Shown: positions 48,371-57,017, numbered from the stretch's first letter. The stretch is 64,000 nucleotides of DNA from Limnohabitans sp. 63ED37-2 (GCF_001412535.1 NZ_CP011774.1:3219501-3283500); one strand, 5' to 3'. Program-made: numbers and translations. The notes: a model not told the origin generated them from the letters alone.

Positions 48371-48727
48371 ATGTCACTGTTTGACTTATCCACGCTGACC
48401 GAATTTACGGGCACAGAGCGCTACTACCGCATCAGCCGTAGGCACTTGCTGACCGATGGAACCAAATACCTTGCCGAGCAAGCGCAGTGTTTTTGGATGA
48501 TGGATGCCATCGCTAGCCATTTGATGGAAATTGGTACGGCGGATTGGTTTGTTGTTGTCAAGACCATGGTCAAGAACGCTGCGGCAGTCATGGTCTATGA
48601 GGATGGCAACGGACATGAACACGCAAGGCAGGAAATTCCTTACACAGATTTTCCGCTTGCTGAAATCACACTCTACGCCTGCTGGGACGGCGAGCATTGG
48701 GTGATCATGTTGCCAAGCGAGTATTGA
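48371..48727 (+). CDS. DUF6876-like hypothetical protein
   Basis: 118 residues. LTEFTGTERYYR, LTDGTKYLAEQAQCFWMMD, IPYTDFPLAEITLYAC and the terminal MLPSEY match my recollection of the DUF6876 family found on plasmids and islands; this assignment is from memory of the pattern. AGAAAGGACGCAGAAC supplies a ribosome binding site. Function unknown. A 130-base spacer without genes precedes it. Confidence 0.75.
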   Translation: MSLFDLSTLTEFTGTERYYRISRRHLLTDGTKYLAEQAQCFWMMDAIASHLMEIGTADWFVVVKTMVKNAAAVMVYEDGNGHEHARQEIPYTDFPLAEITLYACWDGEHWVIMLPSEY

Positions 48728-48885
48728 AAGCGATCAGGCTCCAAGCGGGCTTCAAGCAAGCCCTGCAATGCATGGAATGCGAGCGCATAAGCCGTCTCAG
48801 TTGCGGAAAGAAAAATGACAGCGCGTAGGGCTTTTTGCTGCTGAAGCATCCGCGCTATACCTCTCAGCCCCATGGCAATAGAACT
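48673..48885 (-). pseudogene. Gene remnant cut at its 5' end by the IS30 copy
   Basis: A minus-strand frame running out of the IS terminal repeat: SSIAMGLRGIARMLQQQKAL, then RAVIFLSATETAYALAFHAL and QGLLEARLEPDRFQYSLGN. It has no start of its own outside the IS and overlaps the end of the preceding gene. A related but rearranged stretch occurs near 63147-63242. Confidence 0.35.
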
Positions 48886-49945
48886 GGCGGATTCAAGTAC
48901 GAGGTGCAACAAAGATAAACCCGGTGATGGGTGGCTGAGGATGTCAAGGCATCATGGCCACTCAAACCGCCAAGTCCAAGTTGCCAGATGTACAAGCACC
49001 TCAGCCGAGAAGAACGATACCAAATTCACAGCCTCTTGAAAGCCAAACAGACCATCAGCGAGATCGCCCGTTCATTGGGCAGGAGCCGCAGCACCATCAG
49101 CCGCGAACTCAGCCGTGGCCGCGGTCAGCGTGGCTATCGCGCCGAACAAGCCTGCGCCAAGGCTTCTGAGCGGGCACAGCGAAGCCGTAATGCCCGCCGT
49201 TTAGATTCCAAAGTCTGGTCCGATGTGGATTTCTACCTTGGCATTCAATGGAGCCCCGAGCAGATTGCAGGCAAGGTGGCGGTCAGCCATGAGAGCGTCT
49301 ATTTGTATGTCTATGCGAACAAGGCTGCCGGTGGTGATTTACACACGCACCTGCGTAGCCAAAAGCCTCGGCGCAAACGCCACCTGTGCGGGCGTGATAG
49401 ACGTGGTCAGATCCCGAACCGCCGCCCGATCAGCGAGAGACCAAGCCACATTGAAGATCGCAAGCAAGTGGGCCACTGGGAAGGTGATACCGTTATTGGC
49501 GCGGCTCACAAACAAGCCATCGTGACACTGGTAGAACGCAAGAGTGGCTTTGCTGTGCTGGCCAAAGTGCCCAACAAGTCTGCTGATTTGGTGGGCCGGG
49601 CTATTGAAGGCATGCTCAAGCCCCTGAGCTCACGGGTGAAGACCTTGACGGTAGACAACGGCAAGGAGTTTGCCGATCACCAGGCCATCGATCAGGCCCT
49701 TGGCATCCAGACTTACTTTGCCGATCCGTATTGCAGCTGGCAGCGCGGCAGCAACGAGAACTTCAATGGTTTGCTGCGCCAATACATTCCCAAGAAACGG
49801 CGCATGGAAACTGTCACCGATGAGGAGTTGACTATGATCGAAAACAGATTGAATCACCGGCCCAGAAAGCGGCTGGGATTCAAGACACCCCACGAGGTGT
49901 TTCACGCCTCGTTAAACCGTGTTGCAGTTCGTACTTGAATCCGCC
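48886..49945 (+). mobile_element. IS30-family insertion sequence, copy 1 (1060 bp)
   Basis: 25-bp terminal inverted repeats (GGCGGATTCAAGTACGA...) with two internal mismatches, flanked by the 3-bp direct repeat ACT on both sides, which shows simple insertion. Copy 2 at 53827-54886 is the same length, opposite orientation and nearly identical. Confidence 0.92.
48931..49938 (+). CDS. IS30-family transposase (copy 1)
   Basis: 335 residues from GTG 48931, or 316 from ATG 48988 (MYKHLSREERYQIHSLL), which looks more like the usual IS30 start. N-terminal helix-turn-helix (TISEIARSLGRSRSTISREL, about 41-60) binds the terminal repeats. The DDE catalytic residues are Asp186 (HWEGDTVIG), Asp242 (TVDNGKEF) and Glu276 (GSNENFNGLLR). 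It fills almost the whole element. Its protein sequence equals copy 2. Confidence 0.94.
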   Translation: MAEDVKASWPLKPPSPSCQMYKHLSREERYQIHSLLKAKQTISEIARSLGRSRSTISRELSRGRGQRGYRAEQACAKASERAQRSRNARRLDSKVWSDVDFYLGIQWSPEQIAGKVAVSHESVYLYVYANKAAGGDLHTHLRSQKPRRKRHLCGRDRRGQIPNRRPISERPSHIEDRKQVGHWEGDTVIGAAHKQAIVTLVERKSGFAVLAKVPNKSADLVGRAIEGMLKPLSSRVKTLTVDNGKEFADHQAIDQALGIQTYFADPYCSWQRGSNENFNGLLRQYIPKKRRMETVTDEELTMIENRLNHRPRKRLGFKTPHEVFHASLNRVAVRT

Positions 49946-50025
49946 ACTGAAAAATTCAAGTGAATTTCAGTAGAAAACCCAGCACTTTTGGGGTGAATCT
50001 GTCGGAATTAGCGAACGAGACAGGC

Positions 50026-50280
50026 TCAGCTGAAACGCAAGTTTGATTTGACCCTGCGCCTGCGAGCAGCTTTCAACTTGATCGGCTTGGGTTTGACCGC
50101 TCGACTCTTTGCCCAGATTTGCTGCTGCTTGAGTTTTTGCTGTTGTTGCCTAGCTTGCTGCGCTACCTGTCGTTTTTGTTTGGCTGCTGCGTCACGCTGC
50201 TGAGTAACGGCGCTGTACTCAGCGGGTGACATGGAGCCATAGGACGTGATGTTTTCTAGAAGTTCGGCGATACGCATCAT
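50026..50280 (-). CDS. Hypothetical basic Gln-rich protein
   Basis: 84 residues: MMRIAELLENITSYGSMSPA, then a Gln/Lys-rich helix (AKQKRQVAQQARQQQQKLKQ) and a very basic tail (KLKAARRRRVKSNLRFS). Likely nucleic-acid binding by charge. No family recognised. No clear ribosome binding site. Possibly grouped with the two minus-strand genes just upstream. Confidence 0.5.
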   Translation of the reverse strand: MMRIAELLENITSYGSMSPAEYSAVTQQRDAAAKQKRQVAQQARQQQQKLKQQQIWAKSRAVKPKPIKLKAARRRRVKSNLRFS

Positions 50281-50310
50281 GTATTTAATGCCGCGTATGC
50301 CGAGCTCACA

Positions 50311-50460
50311 TCAATCTAGAACCTCTGTGTAGTTCAGCACATTGCCCTTGCCGAATTGAGCCTCACCGAGCAATTTGGCGTCAATGGCATTGACGGCGAA
50401 CACGATGGTGTGGGTCGTCTGCGTTACTGACAGACGTACCCAGAGTTGAAATCGCTTCAT
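50311..50460 (-). CDS. Small hypothetical protein
   Basis: 49 residues from ATG 50460 (MKRFQLWVRLSVTQTTHTIV, ending GKGNVLNYTEVLD). A longer frame from 50499 would overlap the upstream gene by 26 bases. The pattern looks like small beta-alpha-beta proteins seen next to the DUF6641-like gene on other elements, a recollection rather than a search. Confidence 0.5.
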   Translation of the reverse strand: MKRFQLWVRLSVTQTTHTIVFAVNAIDAKLLGEAQFGKGNVLNYTEVLD

Positions 50461-50473
50461 ATCGCTCAAGACT

Positions 50474-50920
50474 TCAGCGTTGAAAACTGGAGCGAACATT
50501 TCCAGCTGTGGTTTCCAATTGCGTATCCAACTCGCCTACTTCGATGGCAGATTTGATGACTTCCAAAGTGGAGACTAATTCGTTTGGGCTTGAGATTTCA
50601 ATGGCGAACTTTCCCTTGGCTAGCTCCAGTACGCGAGCACCGTAGCGGACAGTAATGGCTGTCTTGCCGTTCTCAGCAATGAACCACCAAGCCTTCACTC
50701 GCTTGGGTACTTCAACCTGTTTTCGTACTCCGGTTTCGGAGTCAATGATTGTGCGAAATTTGCTGGCACTGAATTGACTTCCGGAAGTCTGTGCTTTTGC
50801 CAGTTGAATCTGCTCCCACAGACGTTTGCTCATCTTGTTGCGGCGAAGTTGTACGGGATTGATGCTGGTGCTCTTTTGGGCTGCGGTCAATTTGAGTCCT
50901 GCCAATGTTGCTGTTGCCAT
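50474..50920 (-). CDS. DUF6641-like hypothetical protein
   Basis: 148 residues from ATG 50920, preceded by AAAGGAGAAACGAA; the frame from 50986 is rejected. MATATLAGLKLTAAQKSTSI, VQLRRNKMSKRLWEQIQLAK and RKQVEVPKRVKAWWFIAENG match my memory of DUF6641 proteins, common on integrative elements of betaproteobacteria. Function unknown. Confidence 0.75.
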   Translation of the reverse strand: MATATLAGLKLTAAQKSTSINPVQLRRNKMSKRLWEQIQLAKAQTSGSQFSASKFRTIIDSETGVRKQVEVPKRVKAWWFIAENGKTAITVRYGARVLELAKGKFAIEISSPNELVSTLEVIKSAIEVGELDTQLETTAGNVRSSFQR

Positions 50921-51626
50921 TTCGTTTCTCCTTTGTATGAATGGACAACGCAAGTGTGTTTTCGAGATACTGATCTGGGCAACCAACCAGTGATGAGCCC
51001 ATTCAAGTTGGCGGGACTCTCCAAAGATTTAGCCAGTTTTCATGAGGCTTCATTTGGTCTTCGCTAAATAAAACTGACAGGCAGAGCGAATCACAGTCTC
51101 TGTGCTGCCATTTATCACTACTGATTACGAGCCGCGTCACTCACTTGTTATGACGCCCAGAAACTGGACAACGGTGTCTCAGGGAAGGAAGATTTGCGCA
51201 GTAGCAAAGATTTGTCGAAACCACTTTCACCAGTGGAGTTATGGATTGCAACCTATTACTGACAAAGGAAAAAAAGCACAAAGATGGAAGGCTCTAAGCC
51301 TTCAGCATCACGAGCAAGTAATAACTGATAACTTGCAAGCACTGCGATCGGTTGGCACTTCAGCCATCGCAGACGCTGCGTTTCAAAGCAGCACATAAAA
51401 GGAGATCGCGAAACCGCCCTTGCCTATAAAAAGGTTGTGCAGAAGTGCTGTGGTAACGAACTCACCAAAAGAGTCCTATCCACACTGAGCCCTGTGTAGG
51501 CTCAGTGTGGGTTGAATCTTCCAAAAGTCTCTAAGTCAAACCAATCGATCGAATTCTTCGGAGACTGAAATGAAGAAGAAATGTGCGATGAGCGAATGCG
51601 AAGAGCAAGCGAACGCGAGTTCGCTC
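50921..51626. other. Gene-free region in island 1 with a strong hairpin
   Basis: About 700 bases. The frame at 51102-51398 has no ribosome binding site or family likeness. The notable element is the 12-bp perfect inverted repeat at 51480-51510. Confidence 0.45.
51480..51510. repeat. Perfect 12-bp inverted repeat
   Basis: CCACACTGAGCC (51480-51491) and GGCTCAGTGTGG (51499-51510) around a 7-base loop, no T run. Located between two minus-strand genes. Could be an operator, a recombination site or a small-RNA hairpin. Confidence 0.7.
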
Positions 51627-52127
51627 TTAACCTAGTGCTGCAATGTATGCGGCCTTGAGAGCTTCATCTGTGACGCAAAGGCGTACCCAGTTCAATGAGG
51701 TGTCATCCCACTCAGGTGATCGCAATACCTTGGCAGTGATCTCGGCAGCTAACTCCACCGGAAACTTGAAAACACCAATACCCATTGCAGGCATGGCAAC
51801 AGACTCAATGTTGTGAGCCACGGCGATGGACAGCGCCGATCTAAATGCCGACTCTAGATAGGCCTCAGCCTCTTCCTCAAATAAGTAATGTCCAGCACGG
51901 GCGTGGATCACATACTGATTGGGTAACTTGAAGCCCGGGGTGATCACTGCCATGCCTAGAGCGAGTGGGGCAAACTGCTCGCAGTAGTCCTCAAGCTCAT
52001 CACCAGCAGCCGTATGAATTGCACCAGCAACACCAGATCCAAGACGCAGGTTGGCATTGGCAGAATTGATCACCGCTTGGGCATCTGGCTGCTTGACTAA
52101 ATTGGCAACGACGACTTGGATGTCCAT
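51627..52127 (-). CDS. Macro-domain protein (ADP-ribose binding/hydrolysing)
   Basis: 166 residues forming a single macro domain. QAVINSANANLRLGSGVAGA carries the Asn and Gly loop that hold ADP-ribose. AMPAMGIGVFKFPVELAAEI is the second phosphate loop. Macro domains remove or bind ADP-ribose on proteins or nucleic acids, or deacetylate O-acetyl-ADP-ribose; which applies is not evident. No ADP-ribosyltransferase gene is recognisable next to it. Upstream minus-strand neighbour is an acidic hypothetical gene 128 bases away. Confidence 0.88.
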   Translation of the reverse strand: MDIQVVVANLVKQPDAQAVINSANANLRLGSGVAGAIHTAAGDELEDYCEQFAPLALGMAVITPGFKLPNQYVIHARAGHYLFEEEAEAYLESAFRSALSIAVAHNIESVAMPAMGIGVFKFPVELAAEITAKVLRSPEWDDTSLNWVRLCVTDEALKAAYIAALG

Positions 52128-52255
52128 ATGGGCAGATCAGTAGGTGGGGTTAGATTAGATCACCAGGGGTACGGTTCTCAGTCCCCCTTGAAAATTGCGC
52201 AGCAAAATTTTGCATAGCGAAGATTGATTTTCTGGGGATTTCTAAGGGCCGATAT

Positions 52256-52960
52256 TTACTCATCTTCAGAGGTTTTTATTTCATAATAATCACGCCAGAT
52301 ACCTTGTGAATCTGGTTTAACAAGATACAAGCCACCACCACAGATACCGCTAAAGTTCAGCTCGAATGAGGCGGGTTCACCTTTGTATTGAAGGTTAAGA
52401 ATGTCATATTCAGCGCCATTGAGGAGTCCTGTCATGTATGTCGCTTCAGACAGATCCGAGCTGGTATCTAAGTCTCTTACTTCGAGCAAAAAGTCTTTCA
52501 ATTCAACCATCTTGTCAGTCGTTTGAAGCTCAGTAATCAACTCGCCGTCATCATATTCAACCACCTCTACAAGCAGGTGCATTCCTTCTGGAACCATAAA
52601 GTCGTGATCTTGATTTTCTGCGTAACGCATTAAGAGTGCACTCTCAACATCATGTGTCTCATCTTCGAAGGGGTCATCTATCTCCAGAGATTCAACCTGT
52701 ATCGCTTTCCCATTAAACTTAATTGCAATACTAGGATCTTCATGCATTCCGTGACAGATGAATTTGCAAATCGCTGTTGCGTCATCAAGAATTTCTGAGG
52801 TCTCGAAAGGCGTGGTCAAGTCACTTCCCGAGTCAGAGATTTTGATTTCATACTTCCGCATGAAGTTGTCATCAACGAAATAAGCGTATGCCTGAACTCC
52901 GGAGCCGGAAAAACAGGCTGTGATCGTGTTGATCTTGGCTGCATTGGTTGTTTTGGACAT
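52256..52960 (-). CDS. Acidic hypothetical protein
   Basis: 234 residues, strongly acidic throughout (EIDDPFEDETHDVESALLMR, YDDGELITELQTTDKMVELK). The N-terminus MSKTTNAAKINTITACFSGS and Gly-rich ICGGGLYLVKPDSQGIW near the end stand out. No signal peptide or membrane helix; no family recognised. Acidity would suit an inhibitor or DNA-mimic, which is speculation. Confidence 0.65.
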   Translation of the reverse strand: MSKTTNAAKINTITACFSGSGVQAYAYFVDDNFMRKYEIKISDSGSDLTTPFETSEILDDATAICKFICHGMHEDPSIAIKFNGKAIQVESLEIDDPFEDETHDVESALLMRYAENQDHDFMVPEGMHLLVEVVEYDDGELITELQTTDKMVELKDFLLEVRDLDTSSDLSEATYMTGLLNGAEYDILNLQYKGEPASFELNFSGICGGGLYLVKPDSQGIWRDYYEIKTSEDE

Positions 52961-53249
52961 CTACATTCCTTTAGTCATTAGATGGGGCAGAAGCAACGTG
53001 TACTGTTTTTAAGCAGCGAAATGATCCGGCTTGTGACAGCTAGCCGCCGCTATAAGAGAATTCCAAGATTATTAGATTATTCATTCAATCGTGTCCATCG
53101 CGCCACATTCCAAGCAGAAATTCGGCACCAAAGAGAACATACATAGTCTTTGAGCTCAGCTGTAAGTCGTTGATTTTGAACAACTCTTTATCGAGCCCGA
53201 GCAGCTCAAAATTCTGGTTGCCCAGACCGGGGTAAAGATCACACACTAA
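52961..53249. other. Gene-free spacer before the short recombinase
   Basis: About 290 bases, A+T-rich, no supported gene; divergent promoters for the acidic gene and the recombinase would lie here. Confidence 0.4.
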
Positions 53250-53279
53250 ATACGCACAAATTCATAGGAGAGTGCGTAT
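53250..53279 (+). promoter_or_regulatory. Start-codon palindrome of the short recombinase
   Basis: ATACGCAC (53250-53257) and GTGCGTAT (53272-53279) form a perfect 8-bp inverted repeat. The Shine-Dalgarno AGGAG (53266-53270) is in the loop and the first two bases of the ATG in the stem. It could be an operator or an mRNA hairpin limiting recombinase translation. Confidence 0.65.
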
Positions 53280-53892
53280 GCCGCAAGCCAAAACTTTGAC
53301 CCCCGTAGAAATTGAAAAAGTGTTGCTGTACATCGCCAGCAAGCCCAACGCCCAGCGCAACCGGCTCATGTTCCTGCTGACAGTGTGGGCAGGGTTTCGA
53401 GTCAGTGAGGTTGCAGGGTTGAGGATCAGCGATGTACGAAACGTGGACGGCTCTGTACGAGCAGAGGTGTACTTGTCCGCTGAAAGAGTCAAGCACGGGC
53501 ACGAAGGTGTGGTCTATCTCAATGAGCGGCTGCAGGCTGAGTTGGTTAAATTCATCGAGTCGCGTAATTGGCATGCTGCAGATCAGGCATTGTTCTGCAC
53601 ACAAGCTAATCCGCGAAAGGGTTTTTCAGCAAATACCATGACTCAGCATTTCCACTACCTCTACAAAAGAACGGGCATTGCAGGTGGTAGCAGTCACAGT
53701 GGTCGGCGCACCTTCATCACAACACTGGCAAATAAAGGTGTCAGTGTGCGCTTGCTGGCAAGCCTTGTGCGGCATGCCAACATCGCTACCACCCAGCGTT
53801 ACATCGATGTCAATGACGACATGAAAGGCGGATTCAAGTACGAACTGCAACACGGTTTAACGAGGCGTGAAACACCTCGTGGGGTGTCTTGA
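53278..53892 (+). CDS. Short, single-domain tyrosine recombinase (C-terminus altered by IS30 copy 2)
   Basis: 204 residues from ATG 53278. Only a catalytic domain, like FimB/FimE-size recombinases; the N-terminal core-binding domain of ordinary integrases is missing. Catalytic residues: Arg41 (GFRVSEVAG), His140 and Arg143 (SSHSGRRTF), His166 (RHANIATT), Tyr175 (QRYID). IS copy 2 inserts after codon 183; the homologue at 62368 is only seven residues longer past this point. So the IS swaps a short tail for 21 IS-encoded residues and activity may survive. Confidence 0.85.
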   Translation: MPQAKTLTPVEIEKVLLYIASKPNAQRNRLMFLLTVWAGFRVSEVAGLRISDVRNVDGSVRAEVYLSAERVKHGHEGVVYLNERLQAELVKFIESRNWHAADQALFCTQANPRKGFSANTMTQHFHYLYKRTGIAGGSSHSGRRTFITTLANKGVSVRLLASLVRHANIATTQRYIDVNDDMKGGFKYELQHGLTRRETPRGVS

Positions 53893-54886
53893 ATCCCAGC
53901 CGCTTTCTGGGCCGGTGATTCAATCTGTTTTCGATCATAGTCAACTCCTCATCGGTGACAGTTTCCATGCGCCTCTTCTTGGGAATGTATTGGCGCAGCA
54001 AACCATTGAAGTTCTCGTTGCTGCCGCGCTGCCAGCTGCAATACGGATCGGCAAAGTAAGTCTGGATGCCAAGGGCCTGATCGATGGCCTGGTGATCGGC
54101 AAACTCCTTGCCGTTGTCTACCGTCAAGGTCTTCACCCGTGAGCTCAGGGGCTTGAGCATGCCTTCAATAGCCCGGCCCACCAAATCAGCAGACTTGTTG
54201 GGCACTTTGGCCAGCACAGCAAAGCCACTCTTGCGTTCTACCAGTGTCACGATGGCTTGTTTGTGAGCCGCGCCAATAACGGTATCACCTTCCCAGTGGC
54301 CCACTTGCTTGCGATCTTCAATGTGGCTTGGTCTCTCGCTGATCGGGCGGCGGTTCGGGATCTGACCACGTCTATCACGCCCGCACAGGTGGCGTTTGCG
54401 CCGAGGCTTTTGGCTACGCAGGTGCGTGTGTAAATCACCACCGGCAGCCTTGTTCGCATAGACATACAAATAGACGCTCTCATGGCTGACCGCCACCTTG
54501 CCTGCAATCTGCTCGGGGCTCCATTGAATGCCAAGGTAGAAATCCACATCGGACCAGACTTTGGAATCTAAACGGCGGGCATTACGGCTTCGCTGTGCCC
54601 GCTCAGAAGCCTTGGCGCAGGCTTGTTCGGCGCGATAGCCACGCTGACCGCGGCCACGGCTGAGTTCGCGGCTGATGGTGCTGCGGCTCCTGCCCAATGA
54701 ACGGGCGATCTCGCTGATGGTCTGTTTGGCTTTCAAGAGGCTGTGAATTTGGTATCGTTCTTCTCGGCTGAGGTGCTTGTACATCTGGCAACTTGGACTT
54801 GGCGGTTTGAGTGGCCATGATGCCTTGACATCCTCAGCCACCCATCACCGGGTTTATCTTTGTTGCACCTCGTACTTGAATCCGCC
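53827..54886 (-). mobile_element. IS30-family insertion sequence, copy 2 (1060 bp, inverted)
   Basis: Same ends as copy 1, reverse orientation. Flanks share only AA (left GAAA, right AACT), so the target duplication is 2 bp or has been altered. Genes on both sides are cut at their 3' ends, which suits an adjacent deletion. A few silent differences from copy 1, for example an AAACGG/AAGAGG change in the Lys-Arg codons near the end. Confidence 0.92.
53834..54841 (-). CDS. IS30-family transposase (copy 2)
   Basis: 335 residues, identical in protein sequence to copy 1: helix-turn-helix at about 41-60 and DDE residues Asp186, Asp242, Glu276. Identical product with a few silent base changes suggests recent transposition or duplication within this lineage. 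Confidence 0.93.
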   Translation of the reverse strand: MAEDVKASWPLKPPSPSCQMYKHLSREERYQIHSLLKAKQTISEIARSLGRSRSTISRELSRGRGQRGYRAEQACAKASERAQRSRNARRLDSKVWSDVDFYLGIQWSPEQIAGKVAVSHESVYLYVYANKAAGGDLHTHLRSQKPRRKRHLCGRDRRGQIPNRRPISERPSHIEDRKQVGHWEGDTVIGAAHKQAIVTLVERKSGFAVLAKVPNKSADLVGRAIEGMLKPLSSRVKTLTVDNGKEFADHQAIDQALGIQTYFADPYCSWQRGSNENFNGLLRQYIPKKRRMETVTDEELTMIENRLNHRPRKRLGFKTPHEVFHASLNRVAVRT

Positions 54887-55533
54887 AACTCATACTTCAC
54901 ACCCTCCTTTTGTGCGTACATGGCATACCTGAAGTAATTTCTTCGCGGTTCAAGAATGACCTCAATCCCTTGCTTTTCAAGTCGCTCGATGATTTCATCA
55001 GCGATACACAAGGCGCGGATTGCATTCTTAGCCGTGGCGACTATGGGGATTTGCTCTTGCCGAGAGTGAAAGTAGCTGAATTCAAAGAGGGTGGTTGGGG
55101 GCCATTTGGCAGGTTGATGCATGGCAGACTCAAAACTCTGACTTATCTTTTTCTCAATGGCTTTGATGTGTGCCTTGATACCTTCTGCAGTTTTAATGCA
55201 GCGTAAGTCGTGCAGTTGTTCAATGGTTCGAAGTTGGGGCTGCTCTGGCGGTTTTTTAGCTGCTTTGACGATTGCGCCTCGCGACCTGTTCTGTTCCGCT
55301 TGAACCTCGTCGGGCAAGTTGATGGTGGGGTTGTGATTAGGGTAAGGCAACTCAGGGCGTGCATCTTCTTTGCCCAGCTGCTTCCTTGTCCAGTGCCCAG
55401 ATCTGGGCAGCGGAATGCCCTGCTTTTTGCAAATTTTTCTCAGTCCAACATCACTGAGATTTAATTTTTTAGCCAGATGGATCATGGGCGTTTCCCAGAC
55501 CATTTCGAAAAGCTCTATGCGAGTAGTTTCCAT
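54887..55533 (-). pseudogene. Hypothetical helix-turn-helix protein, 3' end removed by IS30 copy 2
   Basis: The remaining 215 codons start METTRIELFEMVWETPMIHL with a homeodomain-like segment AKKLNLSDVGLRKICKKQGI followed by PLPRSGHWTRKQLGK, a pattern of large hypothetical proteins on mobile elements. The rest is charged helix. At 54886 the reading frame enters the IS and runs on for about 50 unrelated residues. GGAG in TGGAGCATGT precedes the ATG, inside a palindrome. Confidence 0.75.
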
Positions 55534-55563
55534 ACATGCTCCACAAAGTGTGATTCATGTATG
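55531..55563 (-). promoter_or_regulatory. Start-codon palindrome of the truncated helix-turn-helix gene
   Basis: CATACATG (55531-55538) and CATGTATG (55556-55563) form a perfect 8-bp inverted repeat. On the minus strand the Shine-Dalgarno GGAG lies in the loop and the start codon in the second arm, the same design as at 53250-53279. Confidence 0.6.
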
Positions 55564-55619
55564 AGGGTGTATCAGAGGTTAGGCTTACTCCCAGTCGCAA
55601 GCGTCAAAAAAATTGACAC

Positions 55620-56936
55620 TCAATCAGCCAACTTTCCTGCTGCCATGGTTGCTGTCAATTTCGAATAGTGCTTTTCCAGCATCAAGATGGATGTACCCAT
55701 CTGCCTAGCCAATGTGTGGATGTCGGTGCCAGCCAGTAATTCCATAGTGGCGTAGGTGTGCCGCAACGAATACAGGGTGCGCTCTTGGCCGCTGCTCATG
55801 TCCCGACTTAACCCAGCCGCAGCCAACATGCGCTTGAACGTGCCCTGAAATCCATAGGGCTGTGCGCCATCATCAAATGCAAACACCTTGTGTGGCAGCT
55901 TGGCAGCGATGGCTTCATCCAATGTCATTGAAACGGATTCCTGTCGCATAGCCAACCGAGCTAATGCTTCTGCAGCACGGTGTTTTGCAATTAACCACCG
56001 ACCACCCGTCTTGCCCGAAACCCAAATGCGAAGGTATCGCTGATCACCCACCTGATGCCACTCAATGTGTTGCCACAGCATGTTGAGACTTTCACGCCCA
56101 GTACGCATGCCTGTTGCCAGCAGGACCTCTACATAGTCCCTCAATAGCAACTTGATCTGGCGACCCGTATGTCTATGTGCGTCACCATCAGCCCAAGTTT
56201 TCAGAAACTCCAAAAGCCGTTGAACCTCTTCAGCTGTGAAACCCGGGCGAGCCACACTTTTCTTACCTCGTCTGCTGAGTCTTGGTACAGGTGTATTGGC
56301 GGACAGCCAACCACGCTCAATGGCTAAGTCAATGATCCGACTGTAGGCACTGGCATGGGTCATTAGTGTGCTGGCTTTGGGCACTGTGCCCATTTGTTCG
56401 TTCCGCCACAGTTCATATTTGCGTACAGTTGCGATGTCAATGTTGGTCAGGTTGTACTTGCCGAAAAAGGGAATCAAGTACTTGCGGATCACCCGCTGAT
56501 AGTCAGCACAGGTCCGTGGTTTGATGCCCTGTTCAATTTCCAGTTCTAACTGTTTGTAGCAAGCCTGAGCCACGACGCCGAAGGTTTTGGTCTGCAATGG
56601 CAGTCCCATTTCTTCTGCGAATCTGGCACGGTCATAGATTGTGCTGGCGACACGCCGCGCGTATTCCAAGTCCTTGTGCTTGGTGGTGTAGTGGTGCCAC
56701 TTCTGGTCAAACAGTTTGAATCTGACCTGCCATACGGTGCTTTGTGTCCGCTTGTACAAGACCACGCAACCATCTCGCATGTGATGCAGGCGGTCACTGT
56801 CGCTGCTGCGCCCACCCACAAGTTTGAGGTGGAAGATGTTGCTCTGGGGTGCGGGGAATTGGTCGGGCTGGTTTTCGGTAATCCGCTGCTCAATGGTCAG
56901 GGAGTTTTTGCTGGATTTCACGCTGGCACGCTCCAA
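55620..56936 (-). CDS. Long tyrosine recombinase/integrase of island 1
   Basis: 438 residues. N-terminal arm-binding region (about 50-115), core-binding SAM-like domain (about 120-215), catalytic domain (about 230-438). Catalytic Arg278 (TGMRTGRE), Arg392-His393 in LYSLRHTYAT (the usual first His of box II is Tyr389), and nucleophile Tyr424 (EKHYSKLTATMAA). Closely similar in layout to the integrase at 58789. It most likely integrated island 1 into tRNA-Phe. Confidence 0.92.
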   Translation of the reverse strand: MERASVKSSKNSLTIEQRITENQPDQFPAPQSNIFHLKLVGGRSSDSDRLHHMRDGCVVLYKRTQSTVWQVRFKLFDQKWHHYTTKHKDLEYARRVASTIYDRARFAEEMGLPLQTKTFGVVAQACYKQLELEIEQGIKPRTCADYQRVIRKYLIPFFGKYNLTNIDIATVRKYELWRNEQMGTVPKASTLMTHASAYSRIIDLAIERGWLSANTPVPRLSRRGKKSVARPGFTAEEVQRLLEFLKTWADGDAHRHTGRQIKLLLRDYVEVLLATGMRTGRESLNMLWQHIEWHQVGDQRYLRIWVSGKTGGRWLIAKHRAAEALARLAMRQESVSMTLDEAIAAKLPHKVFAFDDGAQPYGFQGTFKRMLAAAGLSRDMSSGQERTLYSLRHTYATMELLAGTDIHTLARQMGTSILMLEKHYSKLTATMAAGKLAD

Positions 56937-57017
56937 AAAAGTGCAGCGTAATTTCGGACCTGTGTCCTGGACAACCGGGTGGAATAAAACCTTTGCTTCT
57001 TTTGAAACCTGGATTTG

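Noticed and set aside
51102..51398. 98-codon frame in island 1
   Set aside because: No ribosome binding site, odd composition, no recognisable motif.
49946..53826. Fixed inversion between the two IS30 copies
   Set aside because: Copy 1 has matching ACT target duplications on its two sides, which an inversion would have separated.
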